NCBI RefSeq assembly: GCF_947503855.1
Contig: NZ_CANNFF010000010.1
Coordinates: 1-64,000 of the forward strand
Reading direction: 5' to 3'
Source of the DNA: an uncultured Polaribacter sp.
Lineage (GTDB): Bacteria > Bacteroidota > Bacteroidia > Flavobacteriales > Flavobacteriaceae
Length of the DNA: 64,000 bases
Positions 18,901 to 27,222 of the stretch are shown in pieces. Under the pieces are notes generated by a model. That model ran no database searches and was not told the DNA's origin. It worked only from the letters and a program-made list of their open reading frames with translations. A program made the position numbers and the translations under genes. Position 1 is the stretch's first letter. The number at the start of each line of letters is the position of its first letter.

Positions 18901-19102
18901 CAGGTTTTTCCCAAAATTTGGCGTCTAATACATTATAGCCTATTGGAACATAATCCCAATTAATTCCATTTACAATAAAATCTTTGCCATCTACCACTAG
19001 TTTAAAACCTTTAACATCTTTTGCTACTTCAATTTTATTTGTTTGAGCACAAAAAGAGGTAGTAAACAATAATAGAGCTAACCTCAATAAATTTTTTTTC
19101 AT
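15935..19102 (-). CDS. TIM-barrel glycosidase fused to an outer-membrane beta-barrel
   Basis: A 1055-residue exported protein (signal peptide about 1-19, cut near FCAQ). Residues about 25-405 form a clan GH-A TIM barrel resembling GH2/GH5-type domains, with Asn168-Glu169 (LFMLGNENNYH) as putative acid/base and Glu273 (ILFTEFGSDAF) as putative nucleophile. Residues about 440-1055 carry no second enzyme fold. They are a long series of alternating, aromatic-edged strands separated by glycine/asparagine-rich turns, ending WEIRTYIHINIG, which reads like a transmembrane porin barrel. The enzyme would then be tethered in the outer membrane by its own barrel. As first gene of the long laminarin operon it probably attacks a beta-glucan, but I cannot name its family. 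A copy of the shared operator lies upstream. The catalytic half is confident; the barrel call is inference. Confidence 0.8.
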   Translation of the reverse strand: MKKNLLRLALLLFTTSFCAQTNKIEVAKDVKGFKLVVDGKDFIVNGINWDYVPIGYNVLDAKFWEKPDDIIKAGLDGEMPLWQNMGVNAIRTYIGIPPKWITYIYQNFGIYTMINHQFGAYGLTLDGVWYPNTKYGDPKVRKHLLQESVKMANTYKNTPGLLLFMLGNENNYHLTWQGAETDEGIVINDQDEAKRSEAKAMYKLFNDAAKAIKEVDKNHPIGICNGDLLYLDIVASECKDLDIYGTNMYRGESFVDAFDRVAKEFGKPILFTEFGSDAFNARDNKEDQLMQAHYMVSNWKEIYENAYGLGKAQNSLGGFTFQSSDGWFKAGFDERKNATIHDTEASWPSNGYSRDQAKEGDKNMNEEWFGIAAKGPTDIRGLYTLYPRASYYALKEAHNFNPFISNATEFKNHFKNINLMAAVLKARGDKAAVGGTEKLSLSNLRAEFTTFNTGGSLITTPEISNGKGLAYPDRQGFDHMQSYYIGVKGQPTNNMKAEVNFNILGNVAGNPIDDIFYENVGRPIQVDSPNGPLTLSDNNRLRVYNASFEWNAKDFDMRGFYRTGHYHWGYEGDFFGLYPEANYGPNLDIYNGEVLGVEVDGKGVLNGLKAAFGPQLWWGANPAVLLKYQRKMLGLDFSAVYHKDIVNGNGIDENGNRIFDPEQARSGVIPALPTERATIAFEKKGAHFGWTLGAIWAGKPLNGRMYQDINANGQVVNDKIQSKDNWGGKAKVTYTNGGFNWYAQGSMMGLVANGGVDPTLTFTGWKLKDSGSRNMSNFLTGIAYNFGGKFQIAPNFLYQKPLVDPMPNDVDAPGRLRNWVDDPFSVRGGNRETTAGELLFTYDPTPATYMYQWDNDRAEDAKFAFNLGFVYRHLPTTQDAAIGFLANRSYFAFSKSAPAQDLWEIHSRVVSKVHTDLGLVANLYYGTAQANGDSERTIYRGGADLRMIFNKMKVTGMVKVNDWGPFDYHRDFNLTFPLQMVLDVSTSLGKPDWFILPDTKVGIMGTWRSLNEFSPRYSPNNTSTTFSTVPTISPVGFPNGSEWEIRTYIHINIGK

Positions 19103-19192
19103 AATATGTGTTGTTTATTGATACTAAATTTAATTCTTAGTATAGTTATAATAGCAATAGGCAAGAATTAGTTTAATAAAATTTGAATGTTA

Positions 19193-19200
19193 TAAAATTA
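19193..19200 (-). promoter_or_regulatory. Probable -7 element of the long laminarin operon
   Basis: The minus strand reads TAATTTTA, 7 of 8 to TAnnTTTG. It lies 29 bp downstream of the shared motif at 19230-19251 and leaves a leader of roughly 85 nt before the start at 19102. Confidence 0.5.
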
Positions 19201-19229
19201 ATATTTAAATAATGATAAAACAACAAAAT

Positions 19230-19251
19230 ACACCGCTACAAAAAGCATACA
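19230..19251 (-). promoter_or_regulatory. Shared laminarin-locus operator, copy 2
   Basis: Matches the SusC-upstream copy at 19 of 22 positions (three substitutions), in the same orientation to its gene and at the same distance (29 bp) from the -7 element. Confidence 0.65.
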
Positions 19252-19290
19252 TTTTAAAAAAAACACCTTGTTAGTTGGTAATGATTAGAT

Positions 19291-19330
19291 ATAGATTGGC
19301 TTTTTTTAAAATAAAAAAAAGCCAATCTAT
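19291..19330. other. Large intergenic hairpin with internal A/T tracts
   Basis: A 17-bp perfect stem: ATAGATTGGCTTTTTTT (19291-19307) with AAAAAAAGCCAATCTAT (19314-19330). Unlike a normal terminator, the U/A tract is inside the stem, next to the loop. It sits between operons A and B, whose flanking region (19103-19658) has no gene. It may act as a secondary terminator or a structured leader or end element. Confidence 0.6.
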
Positions 19331-19346
19331 GAGTTTGTTGAGGTGT
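19326..19346 (+). promoter_or_regulatory. Operator-like site in inverted orientation
   Basis: The plus strand reads TCTATGAG then TTTGTTGAGGTGT, matching the shared motif with a one-base gap but pointing away from the neighbouring operon. No -7 element stands at the usual distance. It overlaps the right arm of the hairpin at 19291-19330. Confidence 0.4.
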
Positions 19347-19601
19347 TGTATGGGTGATTATTTATCATGAATGGTTTTTTCAACTTCTTAAGTACTAGTT
19401 TAACATATTAAATATTAAAAAAAAACCTATAAAACGATTATTACAACTGCATTAAAATGAATTAATTGAGAATGATTACAACTATACAACAAAACCTATT
19501 AAACACAACAATTCAGTTAGAAAATATATAAAATTGTATTATTAAGAAAGTTGGTTTTCATAAGCTTAAAATATGAATAATAAATTTAGAACTAAACTAA
19601 A

Positions 19602-19638
19602 AAAAAGGGCTTTATAACAAAGTTATAAAGCCCTTTTT
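19602..19638. terminator. Terminator of the SusCD operon of the laminarin locus
   Basis: A long stem with GGGCTTTATAAC (19607-19618) pairing GTTATAAAGCCC (19622-19633), extended by A/T tracts on both sides. It lies 21 bp after the stop of the gene ending at 19659 and can work in both directions. Confidence 0.9.
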
Positions 19639-19658
19639 AAATTAAATTGTTGTAAAGT

Positions 19659-20573
19659 TTATTCTAAAACTAAAATAAACCACCAATCAAAATCACTAGC
19701 TGCATCAGTAGTTCTTAAGATCATTTCATTTGGTGTGCCTCTATCAAATATTTCATAAGAATGATTGCCTCCTGTATAATAGCCAATAAAAGCTTTATCT
19801 GACAAACTTATAGTTTCTAATCCTCCAGGAGCTGTTAATGTAAAGCTTCCTGTATAATCTGCATAAGCAAAGTTTAAAATATCTGCTCCATCAACTTCAC
19901 CAGAAGTGTTTGCTCCTAAATCATTTACAATATGTGGATCTCTACCAAAAACATCTCCATTGGTTACATGCTGATAAGTACCGTCTGAACTAAAAATAAA
20001 ACGATCATCATACATACCTACGTCCGCTTTTTCACCTGGACCTGCTCCATACCACTCTGTAGGAAGAGAACCAGCAACAGGGCCTAAACCGAAATGACCT
20101 GGTTTAGCAGACTGAATTTTCCATGTTCTTGAGCTTACTGCATTTGGATTTGCAGGATCAAAACCATATAGTTTTGAAATTAATTCTTCTGGTGGAGAAT
20201 ATGTAGATAACACCTCTACCTGAATGGTTTTGCTTGAACTAACACCAGCAGTACCAGAAGCTACAACAGTTACTGTGTAGGTATTTAAACCTATTGTACT
20301 AAAACTAATTGTGTTTTTTCCTGATAATGAAACTGTTTCTACTCCATTAAATACGTATTTGTAAGAAACTGCGTTATCTGCAGTTGCAGTAAAATTAACT
20401 ACACCACTTCCGTCTCCATTTGGGTTACTTGTGTCTGCACCAACAATTTCTGCTGTTATTTGAATGTTTGATGGTGTTATTATATCCCCAAAAGAATAGT
20501 CATTTTCTTGACAGCCCATAAAAACTAAGGCCATTAATATAAATAACGATTTTATATATTTTATTGTTTTCAT
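19659..20573 (-). CDS. PKD-type surface lipoprotein of the laminarin SusCD operon
   Basis: A 304-residue lipoprotein. An upstream in-frame ATG at 20603 exists, but MKTIKYIKSLFILMALVFMGC (lipobox Cys21) at 20573 is a complete signal peptide, so I start there. It has a PKD/Ig-like domain (about 30-125; SYKYVFNGVETVSLSGKNTISFSTIGLNTYTVTVVASG), then a C-terminal beta domain (about 140-304) rich in tryptophan and tyrosine (SRTWKIQSAKPGHFGLGP, GYYTGGNHSYEI, NEMILRT, DFDWWFILV). This C-terminal type is common in lipoproteins encoded after SusD and is thought to bind glycan. It is the last gene of the unit, with the terminator directly behind. It probably holds laminarin near SusCD (inference). Confidence 0.82.
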   Translation of the reverse strand: MKTIKYIKSLFILMALVFMGCQENDYSFGDIITPSNIQITAEIVGADTSNPNGDGSGVVNFTATADNAVSYKYVFNGVETVSLSGKNTISFSTIGLNTYTVTVVASGTAGVSSSKTIQVEVLSTYSPPEELISKLYGFDPANPNAVSSRTWKIQSAKPGHFGLGPVAGSLPTEWYGAGPGEKADVGMYDDRFIFSSDGTYQHVTNGDVFGRDPHIVNDLGANTSGEVDGADILNFAYADYTGSFTLTAPGGLETISLSDKAFIGYYTGGNHSYEIFDRGTPNEMILRTTDAASDFDWWFILVLE

Positions 20574-20583
20574 ACTATCTAAA

Positions 20584-22614
20584 TTAAAATTGTGTAATAT
20601 CATCTATATATATGGTAAAATTATCTGTACCATCTCCTTGAGTTCCATTATCCATAATTAATACCAAATTAGTAAATTCTATACCAGTATTAATCCCAGG
20701 GAAATTGAAAGTTAATTCTTGCCAACCACTAGAAGTTGTTGTTGCTGTTACCTCGGCTGATGCAGTTGTATTTGGCCACGGAGTAGCATCTTCAAATTTT
20801 AAAAGAAGATTTAAGCCAGCTCTTGGAGACCAAACTTTTACTTTTACACCTGTGCCTCCAACAAAAGAAAAAGGAGAGTTTACGGTAATTTTTGAACCTG
20901 CCCAGACTTGTCCAGCATTTTTAACCATTTTAGCAACTCTTCCTGACATATTACCTACTGTATCTGGATTATTAGTAATTGAAATATCTCCACCATCAAA
21001 ACCTGATAGCCCAACTTTTGGTTCTAAGTTAAATTCTGGTGAAGTAGAAATATCATCAACATAAATAGTATAATCAGTTGTGCCATCTCCTTGGGTTCCA
21101 TTATCCATAATTAGAACTAAATTATAAAATGCTATTGAAGTATCTATTCCAGAAAAATCAAACGTAAGTTCTTCCCATGCATTAGATACTGTAGTTGTGG
21201 CTGTGATTTCTGCTGATGCAACAGTGTTAGGCCAACCTTGATCATCTTCAAATTTTAATAATAAATTTAAACCTGCTCTCGGAGACCATACTTTTAATTT
21301 AACTGTAGTATTTGAGAAATCAAAAGGTTCTGTAATAGTGATTTTAGACCCTGCCCAAATCTGTCCAGCATTTTTTACCATTTTTAATACTCTTGAAGAA
21401 GTGTTTATACCAGAAGCATCTGGGTTAGCTATTGCTGATATATCTCCACCATCAAAAGAACTTAATTGAAAATTATCTTCAAAAGTAATTGGTGTAACAC
21501 CATTGAACGGTACACTTGGTGCTTTATGAAAATATAGGTTATCTATAAATACAGTGCCTGAACCTACAAACTTAAATTGTTTTAAGGCGTTTACAGGTAA
21601 GCCTTGATCTGTAAAATCTGTCATTGGAATATCAAAACTATTCCACTCATTTACAACTAATTGCTTTGTTACAAATTTTTCGTCTGCTGGTTGCACACCA
21701 TTGGGTAGAGGATAAATATCTATACTCGTTGCATCTGCAGTCCAAATATCAATGTGTAACATCTCCATACTTGATGCATCAATTTCTGAGCCAATGTCAA
21801 TACCTTGATAATTTAAATTGCTATACTGAATTATAGCATCACCATTTAAATCAAATTCTGTATATTGTGTATTTTGACCCCAATTTGGGTAAAAATTAGA
21901 GTCTGCAACATCTGTATAAGCGTCACTAAAGATAGAAATCACATCAACATCGTTTCTACTTGGAGGATTAGATGCTGAAGCAATTGGTGCTAAAATTTCT
22001 GTTACTTCAAAATCTTCTGTATACTCTGTAGTTGCAATAGCACCACCTTTTGCTGTTATTTTAACTGAATAAACGCCTGGTGTTTGATATTGGTAAGAGA
22101 TCGTTTCTCCAATGTTACCTGTAACTACTGGTTGTGTAACTCCTGTTTCACCAGAGTCAAACTCAAACATTGTTGCAAAATCTGCATTAGCTGTAATATT
22201 AACTTGTTTGGTAATAGCAGCATCATTTTCTATAACTACCTCTAAATTTTCTGGAGCTTTAAAAGAAACCACTAATTGTTGGGTTGCTTCTGCTTCTTCT
22301 CCTTTTAAATTTACTGCAACTATTTTTACATCATAAGAACCTTCTGCGTAAGTATGTTCTACATTATTACCTTGTACAACTTCCACAGGATCTGCTGTGT
22401 TGTCTCCAAAATAAATCATAAAACTTGTAGCTCCATTTGCAGTTGGAGATATTGTTACCAATCCTGTATTGTCTTGAGTTATATCAAAAGTTGCTGACAC
22501 GTTTGTTGGTGGTGCAATTGCATCTATAAATGATATATCTCTTAAATTATCTGTACATGCCGCAATAACAAAGAGTACAAATAATGTTTTGAATATAATT
22601 TTTATTTTTTTCAT
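20584..22614 (-). CDS. SusE-position glycan-binding lipoprotein with duplicated CBM domains
   Basis: A 676-residue lipoprotein. The frame runs upstream to 22650 into susD, but the ATG at 22614 starts a proper lipoprotein signal (MKKIKIIFKTLFVLFVIAAC, Cys20), which fixes the start. The order is: two PKD-like domains (about 30-105 and 110-205); a module opening PPSRNDVDVISIFSDAY (about 212-365); then two tandem CBM-like domains of about 150 residues each that share long stretches (AKMVKNAGQ.WAGSKIT, VWSPRAGLNLLLKFED, ELTF.F.GI.T, NLVLIMDNGTQGDGT). The duplication is intragenic and fairly recent. No enzyme motif is seen. As the gene after SusD it should be the surface glycan-binding protein of the laminarin importer. 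Confidence 0.85.
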   Translation of the reverse strand: MKKIKIIFKTLFVLFVIAACTDNLRDISFIDAIAPPTNVSATFDITQDNTGLVTISPTANGATSFMIYFGDNTADPVEVVQGNNVEHTYAEGSYDVKIVAVNLKGEEAEATQQLVVSFKAPENLEVVIENDAAITKQVNITANADFATMFEFDSGETGVTQPVVTGNIGETISYQYQTPGVYSVKITAKGGAIATTEYTEDFEVTEILAPIASASNPPSRNDVDVISIFSDAYTDVADSNFYPNWGQNTQYTEFDLNGDAIIQYSNLNYQGIDIGSEIDASSMEMLHIDIWTADATSIDIYPLPNGVQPADEKFVTKQLVVNEWNSFDIPMTDFTDQGLPVNALKQFKFVGSGTVFIDNLYFHKAPSVPFNGVTPITFEDNFQLSSFDGGDISAIANPDASGINTSSRVLKMVKNAGQIWAGSKITITEPFDFSNTTVKLKVWSPRAGLNLLLKFEDDQGWPNTVASAEITATTTVSNAWEELTFDFSGIDTSIAFYNLVLIMDNGTQGDGTTDYTIYVDDISTSPEFNLEPKVGLSGFDGGDISITNNPDTVGNMSGRVAKMVKNAGQVWAGSKITVNSPFSFVGGTGVKVKVWSPRAGLNLLLKFEDATPWPNTTASAEVTATTTSSGWQELTFNFPGINTGIEFTNLVLIMDNGTQGDGTDNFTIYIDDITQF

Positions 22615-22625
22615 TTTTTTTATAT

Positions 22626-24104
22626 TTAGTAGTTTGGGTTTTGAGACCAACGATTTCCTGCTAATTGTATTTCTATTGCTGGTATTGGAAATAGTTCATG
22701 TTTCCCAGTAACAAAATTATCAATTTCTTGTTCAGCTTTTCCAGTTCTTACGAGGTCGAAAAAGCGATGTCCTTCTCCAACTAACTCTACTCTTCTTTCT
22801 TGTAAGATGTTTTCATATAAAACATCTCCTGTTGCAGTAATATTATTAGCTGTAGAACCAAATGCTCTTTCTCTAACTCTATTTAAATAAGTTTGTGCTT
22901 TTGCATCATCTGGAGTTGTACTTCTATTAAAAGCTTCTGCAGCCATTAATAAAACATCTGCAAAACGAATTGCTCTGTAATTATTTGGATTGGTTAAGTT
23001 TCTATCTCCCTGAGCATCTGTGCTTCTTGTTCTTGGAATATATTTTCTATTAAAATAACCTGTATGTTCATAACCTGTTCCAAAAGTTGCGCCTGTTGCT
23101 GTTGCCCAAGCTTCTATATCTAAAATTGCAACCTCTTTTCTTGAATCTCCTGCTTCAAAAGCATCTACAACTTCTTGAACGGGTACATTAAAACTATAAC
23201 CCGATGAAAAGTCTGGACCTGTATAATTACGAACACCACTAAAACCAACTGCTACATTACCTTCGCTACATTGTAAGCAACCAAATCCAGCACCCTGTCC
23301 TTCAAAATATTGCACCTCAAAAACAGATTCTACATTGTTTTCTCCAACTTCTTCAAAAATGGTGTTATAATCTTCTACTAAGTCGTATTTTTCACTTGTT
23401 ATTACAGATTCTAATACCCCAGAAGCTTCATCATATTTTTGTTGGTATAAATATGCTTTACCTAGCAATGCTTGAGCGGCTCCTTTTGTAACTCTTCCAG
23501 GAGTGTTTTGCACTAAGGGTAAATTATCGGCAGCAAATATTAAATCTAATTCAATTTGCGCATAAACATTTGCTGCTGGTGTTCTATCTATTGTAAATTG
23601 TTCACCAAACTGAATTCTTTTATCTACTGATAAAGGCACATCTCCAAACCATTTTACCAATTCGAAATAGTAATAAGCTCTTAAGAAAGTTGCTTCTGCA
23701 ATAATTTGATCTTTTCCTTCAAAGTCTGTTTTATCTTTAAACTCTAAAATATAGTTTGCTCTATTTACTCCTGCATACATCCAGTTCCAAATATCTCTTA
23801 ATTGAGCATTTAAAGGAGTATGTATCATATCATCTACTTGTTGTATTCCAGGTACATCTGTTGCACTTTCACCACCTGCTAAAGTATTATCTGAAGCAAT
23901 TTCTCCTAACAAAACATTTAAATAGGTAGATTGCAATAAATCGTATGCACCAATTAATGCATTTTCGTAATCTTCTTGTGTATTAAAGAAATCTTCTGAA
24001 TTTTCTGAGGTAGGTTTTACATCAACAAAATTATCACTACAAGCATAGTTTATCGTTAATAATAATATAAAAACTAAAAGTATTTTTATGTTTATTTTTT
24101 TCAT
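22626..24104 (-). CDS. susD: SusD/RagB-family lipoprotein, laminarin locus
   Basis: A 492-residue lipoprotein (Cys22 in INYACSDNFVDVKPT). It has SusD architecture: N-terminal helical region with TPR-like repeats (EDFFNTQEDYENALIGAYDLLQST, EATFLRAYYYFELVKWFGDVPL) and the C-terminal SusD signature (YRAIRFADVLLMAAEAFNRS, YLNRVRERAF, ILQERRVELVGEGHRFFDLVRTG). SusD lids cover the SusC channel and bind the incoming glycan. It sits 12 bp downstream of susC. The substrate is inferred from the neighbouring GH16/GH17/GH30/GH149 genes. Confidence 0.95.
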   Translation of the reverse strand: MKKINIKILLVFILLLTINYACSDNFVDVKPTSENSEDFFNTQEDYENALIGAYDLLQSTYLNVLLGEIASDNTLAGGESATDVPGIQQVDDMIHTPLNAQLRDIWNWMYAGVNRANYILEFKDKTDFEGKDQIIAEATFLRAYYYFELVKWFGDVPLSVDKRIQFGEQFTIDRTPAANVYAQIELDLIFAADNLPLVQNTPGRVTKGAAQALLGKAYLYQQKYDEASGVLESVITSEKYDLVEDYNTIFEEVGENNVESVFEVQYFEGQGAGFGCLQCSEGNVAVGFSGVRNYTGPDFSSGYSFNVPVQEVVDAFEAGDSRKEVAILDIEAWATATGATFGTGYEHTGYFNRKYIPRTRSTDAQGDRNLTNPNNYRAIRFADVLLMAAEAFNRSTTPDDAKAQTYLNRVRERAFGSTANNITATGDVLYENILQERRVELVGEGHRFFDLVRTGKAEQEIDNFVTGKHELFPIPAIEIQLAGNRWSQNPNY

Positions 24105-24116
24105 CTTTTTTACTTT

Positions 24117-27100
24117 TTAAAAATTAACATTTATTCCAAATTCAAAGGTTTTTGGACTTGGATAAAAACCCTGATCTATACCTCCACCAATTGGTGCTCC
24201 ATTAGATGTTGTTGGATCGAAACCTCTATATTTCGTTAGTGTAAACAAATTACTACCAGTTACATAAAATCTAACTTTATCAAACTGTAATTTTTCTAAT
24301 GTTTTTTGTCCAACACTGTATCCTAATTGCACACTTTGTAATCTTAAGAAAGAACCATCTTCTACATAAAAATCTGAAAACAATGCATTACCAGTTGCAC
24401 CTGTTGTTACTCTTGGAAAAGAGTTACTGGTGTTTGGGCCTGTCCATCTATCTAAATAATATGCTGGTCTGTTTGTTAATGGTAAGTTTCTTTCGTAATT
24501 TCTAACGATTTCATTGCCTAATGATGCAAAAGCATAAGCATTAAAATCTAATCTTTTATAGTTAAATGATAAATTTAAACCCATTGTAAAATCTGCAATT
24601 GGATCTCCAATGTATGTTCTATCATCTTCATCAATAACACCATCGTTATTTGTGTCTACAAAACGTAAATCTCCAGGAGCCGCGTTTGTTTGAGTTGCAT
24701 GCGCATCTACATCTGATTGTGTTTGAAACAAACCATTAGTTTGATACCCATAAAAATAACCTATAGGGAAACCAGCTTCCATTCTTGATGGTGGCTCTTG
24801 ACCAACACCAAAGCTACCTCCTTCTATAATTCCTGTTGAGTTTCCAACAAAAGTAACTTCGTTGTTTAAAGTTGTAAAATTGTAGTTGATGTTAAAGTTA
24901 AAATCTTCAGAAATACTTTCTTTGTATCCGATAGAAAATTCGAAACCTTCATTTACAACTGTACCTGCATTTATAACGGGTACTGATGATCCTGGAGCTG
25001 CTACACCAATTATTCCAGATGTTTGAGCAGATACTAATAAATCTTCTGTTGTTTTTTTAAAGTAATCTGCAGTAATGTTTACTTTATTAAAGAATTCTGC
25101 ATCGATACCAATATCTAGAGGTTTTTGCTGTTCCCATTTAATTTCTGGATTTGCAATTGGACCAGGAGCAATACCTATTGCTAATTCGTTATTAAAAACA
25201 TACTCTGCTTCTCCATTTAATATAGATACAAATCTAAAACCAGGTATTCTATCATTACCAATAATACCATAACTTGCTCTTAATTTTAAGAAACTAATAA
25301 AATCAGATTCTTCTAAAAAATCTTCTTCTGAAGCTACCCAACCAATAGATGCAGTTGGAAAAAATCCAAATTTATTTTTGGGTCCAAAGTTTGATGATCC
25401 ATCTCTTCTTAAAACAGCAGAAACGAGGTATTTACCATCATAAGCATACTGAAATCTACCAAAATAAGATAATAAACGACTATCAAAGGATAAGTTAGAA
25501 CCTCCATTGTTATTTTTAAAAATCTCTAATCCATCTCCATTTAAGACTGGATCACCTATTAGAACATCTTTTAAGTTATTACCTGAAGCTTCGCTTGTTA
25601 AAATGGTTTTAAAACGCCCCATTGTTTTAGATGCTGACATACCAAGCATTGCTTTTACGTCATGTACATCATTGTAAACTCTTTCGTATTTAAGTAAAGC
25701 ATCAAAAATATGATCATAATAACTTTGTTGATAATCTACAAATGTTGGTTGATCAACATTAAATACACTCCCGTTTCCGTAATTATATTCTTTATTATAT
25801 GTATTTGAACTAGCTAAAGAATAATTTGCTTGAAATCTTGCCTCTGCAGAAAAATAATCTAAAAACTGGTAGTTTAAACGATAATTTCCAGAGATTTTAT
25901 TTACCCAAGATCTATTTTCTGCATTGTCTATTTGAGCTAATGGGTTTGCTACTTCTATACCTGTACCTACTCCTGGAGGTCTTGAAAATTCGCCATTTGT
26001 ATATACTGGAGTTGTTGCAGGCATGTTAATTGCATTAAACAAAATAGAACCTAATGCATTTTCTATTAAATTCTTTTTGTTTGTATTTGTATAAATTGTA
26101 GAAGAACTAAATTTTAGTTTATCTGTGATATCTGTATCAAAATTAAATCTAACATTTCTTCTGTTAAAATTTGCCTTACTTTTACCAACAATACCGTCTT
26201 GACTTAATGTAGACAAACCTAAAGAATAGGTTGATTTTTCTGTTCCTTTGTTTAATGTATAGTCAATACTAAAAAGAGGGGCTGTTTGAAAAACAGCATT
26301 TTGCCAATTGGTTCCTTGCCCTAAACCAGAAATATTTGGAAAAGGTAAAGCCTCTCCATTAGCCGCAAAAGCCTCATTAGCTAAAAGTGCATACTCGGTT
26401 GCATTTAGCAATTGTATTTCGTTTGTAGTTTGCTGAAATCCAAGTTTCATGTTCAAAGTAGACTTTACTGGTGTATTTTTTCTACCAGACTTTGTTTTTA
26501 CTAAAATAACACCATTTGCTGCTTGCACACCATAAATACCTGCTGTTGCATCTTTAAGTATATTTATAGATTCAATATCTGATGGATTAACTACACTTAA
26601 ATCTTCTATTCTTCTACCATCTAATAGTATCAATGGTCTACTGTCTCCATTTGTTGATACCCCACGAATTCTAATGTTTGAAGCAGCACCAGGTGAACCA
26701 GAAGATTGAGTAATGTTTACCCCAGCTACTTGACCTTGTAAAGCTTGTTCAATTCTAGTAGGTTTTAAGTCTTCAATAGTTGCACTAGAAACTATTGAAA
26801 CTGCACCAGTTACTTCTTTTTTTCTTTGAGTACCATACCCAATTACCACAATCTCATCTAAAGATTCTGCTGCTTCTTTTAGAGAAATATCCATGCTCTC
26901 TTTAGTAACGGCGACTTCTTTAGATGAAAAACCTAGATAATTAAAGACTAGAATAGCATTACTTTCAACTTTTTGTAAGCTAAAAAGGCCATCAAAATCT
27001 GTTTGGGTCCCAATTGTTGTTCCTTTTATTAATATACTCACACCTGGAAGCGGATCTCCAGTTTTAGCATCCTTAACAACTCCTTTTACATTTATGGTCT

Positions 27101-27158
27101 GTGAATACACACTGAAACCCATAAGGAAAAAGAGTAATAATGTAATAGTTTTTTTCAT
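24117..27158 (-). CDS. susC: SusC/RagA TonB-dependent transporter, laminarin locus
   Basis: A 1013-residue outer-membrane transporter: signal peptide (1-19), carboxypeptidase-regulatory-like domain (about 22-95; VKGVVKDAKTGDPLPGVSILIKGTTIGTQTDFDG), the SusC motif SLDEIVVIGYGTQRKKEVTGAVS, a plug domain (to about 225; SGSPGAASNIRIRGVSTNGDSRPLILLDG, AGIYGVQAANGVILVKTK), and a 22-strand barrel ending FEFGINVNF with the terminal aromatic residue. It imports oligosaccharides with TonB energy in complex with SusD. It is the first gene of its operon, with a -7 element and the shared 22-bp motif upstream. Confidence 0.96.
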   Translation of the reverse strand: MKKTITLLLFFLMGFSVYSQTINVKGVVKDAKTGDPLPGVSILIKGTTIGTQTDFDGLFSLQKVESNAILVFNYLGFSSKEVAVTKESMDISLKEAAESLDEIVVIGYGTQRKKEVTGAVSIVSSATIEDLKPTRIEQALQGQVAGVNITQSSGSPGAASNIRIRGVSTNGDSRPLILLDGRRIEDLSVVNPSDIESINILKDATAGIYGVQAANGVILVKTKSGRKNTPVKSTLNMKLGFQQTTNEIQLLNATEYALLANEAFAANGEALPFPNISGLGQGTNWQNAVFQTAPLFSIDYTLNKGTEKSTYSLGLSTLSQDGIVGKSKANFNRRNVRFNFDTDITDKLKFSSSTIYTNTNKKNLIENALGSILFNAINMPATTPVYTNGEFSRPPGVGTGIEVANPLAQIDNAENRSWVNKISGNYRLNYQFLDYFSAEARFQANYSLASSNTYNKEYNYGNGSVFNVDQPTFVDYQQSYYDHIFDALLKYERVYNDVHDVKAMLGMSASKTMGRFKTILTSEASGNNLKDVLIGDPVLNGDGLEIFKNNNGGSNLSFDSRLLSYFGRFQYAYDGKYLVSAVLRRDGSSNFGPKNKFGFFPTASIGWVASEEDFLEESDFISFLKLRASYGIIGNDRIPGFRFVSILNGEAEYVFNNELAIGIAPGPIANPEIKWEQQKPLDIGIDAEFFNKVNITADYFKKTTEDLLVSAQTSGIIGVAAPGSSVPVINAGTVVNEGFEFSIGYKESISEDFNFNINYNFTTLNNEVTFVGNSTGIIEGGSFGVGQEPPSRMEAGFPIGYFYGYQTNGLFQTQSDVDAHATQTNAAPGDLRFVDTNNDGVIDEDDRTYIGDPIADFTMGLNLSFNYKRLDFNAYAFASLGNEIVRNYERNLPLTNRPAYYLDRWTGPNTSNSFPRVTTGATGNALFSDFYVEDGSFLRLQSVQLGYSVGQKTLEKLQFDKVRFYVTGSNLFTLTKYRGFDPTTSNGAPIGGGIDQGFYPSPKTFEFGINVNF

Positions 27159-27185
27159 GAAATTAAAGTTATTTTTTAGTTATGA

Positions 27186-27193
27186 TAAAGATA
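27186..27193 (-). promoter_or_regulatory. Probable -7 element of the laminarin susC operon
   Basis: The minus strand reads TATCTTTA, 7 of 8 to TAnnTTTG. It is 29 bp downstream of the shared operator and about 27 bp upstream of the susC start. Confidence 0.6.
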
Positions 27194-27222
27194 CAGTCAA
27201 AAATTTATTATAATGACAATTT

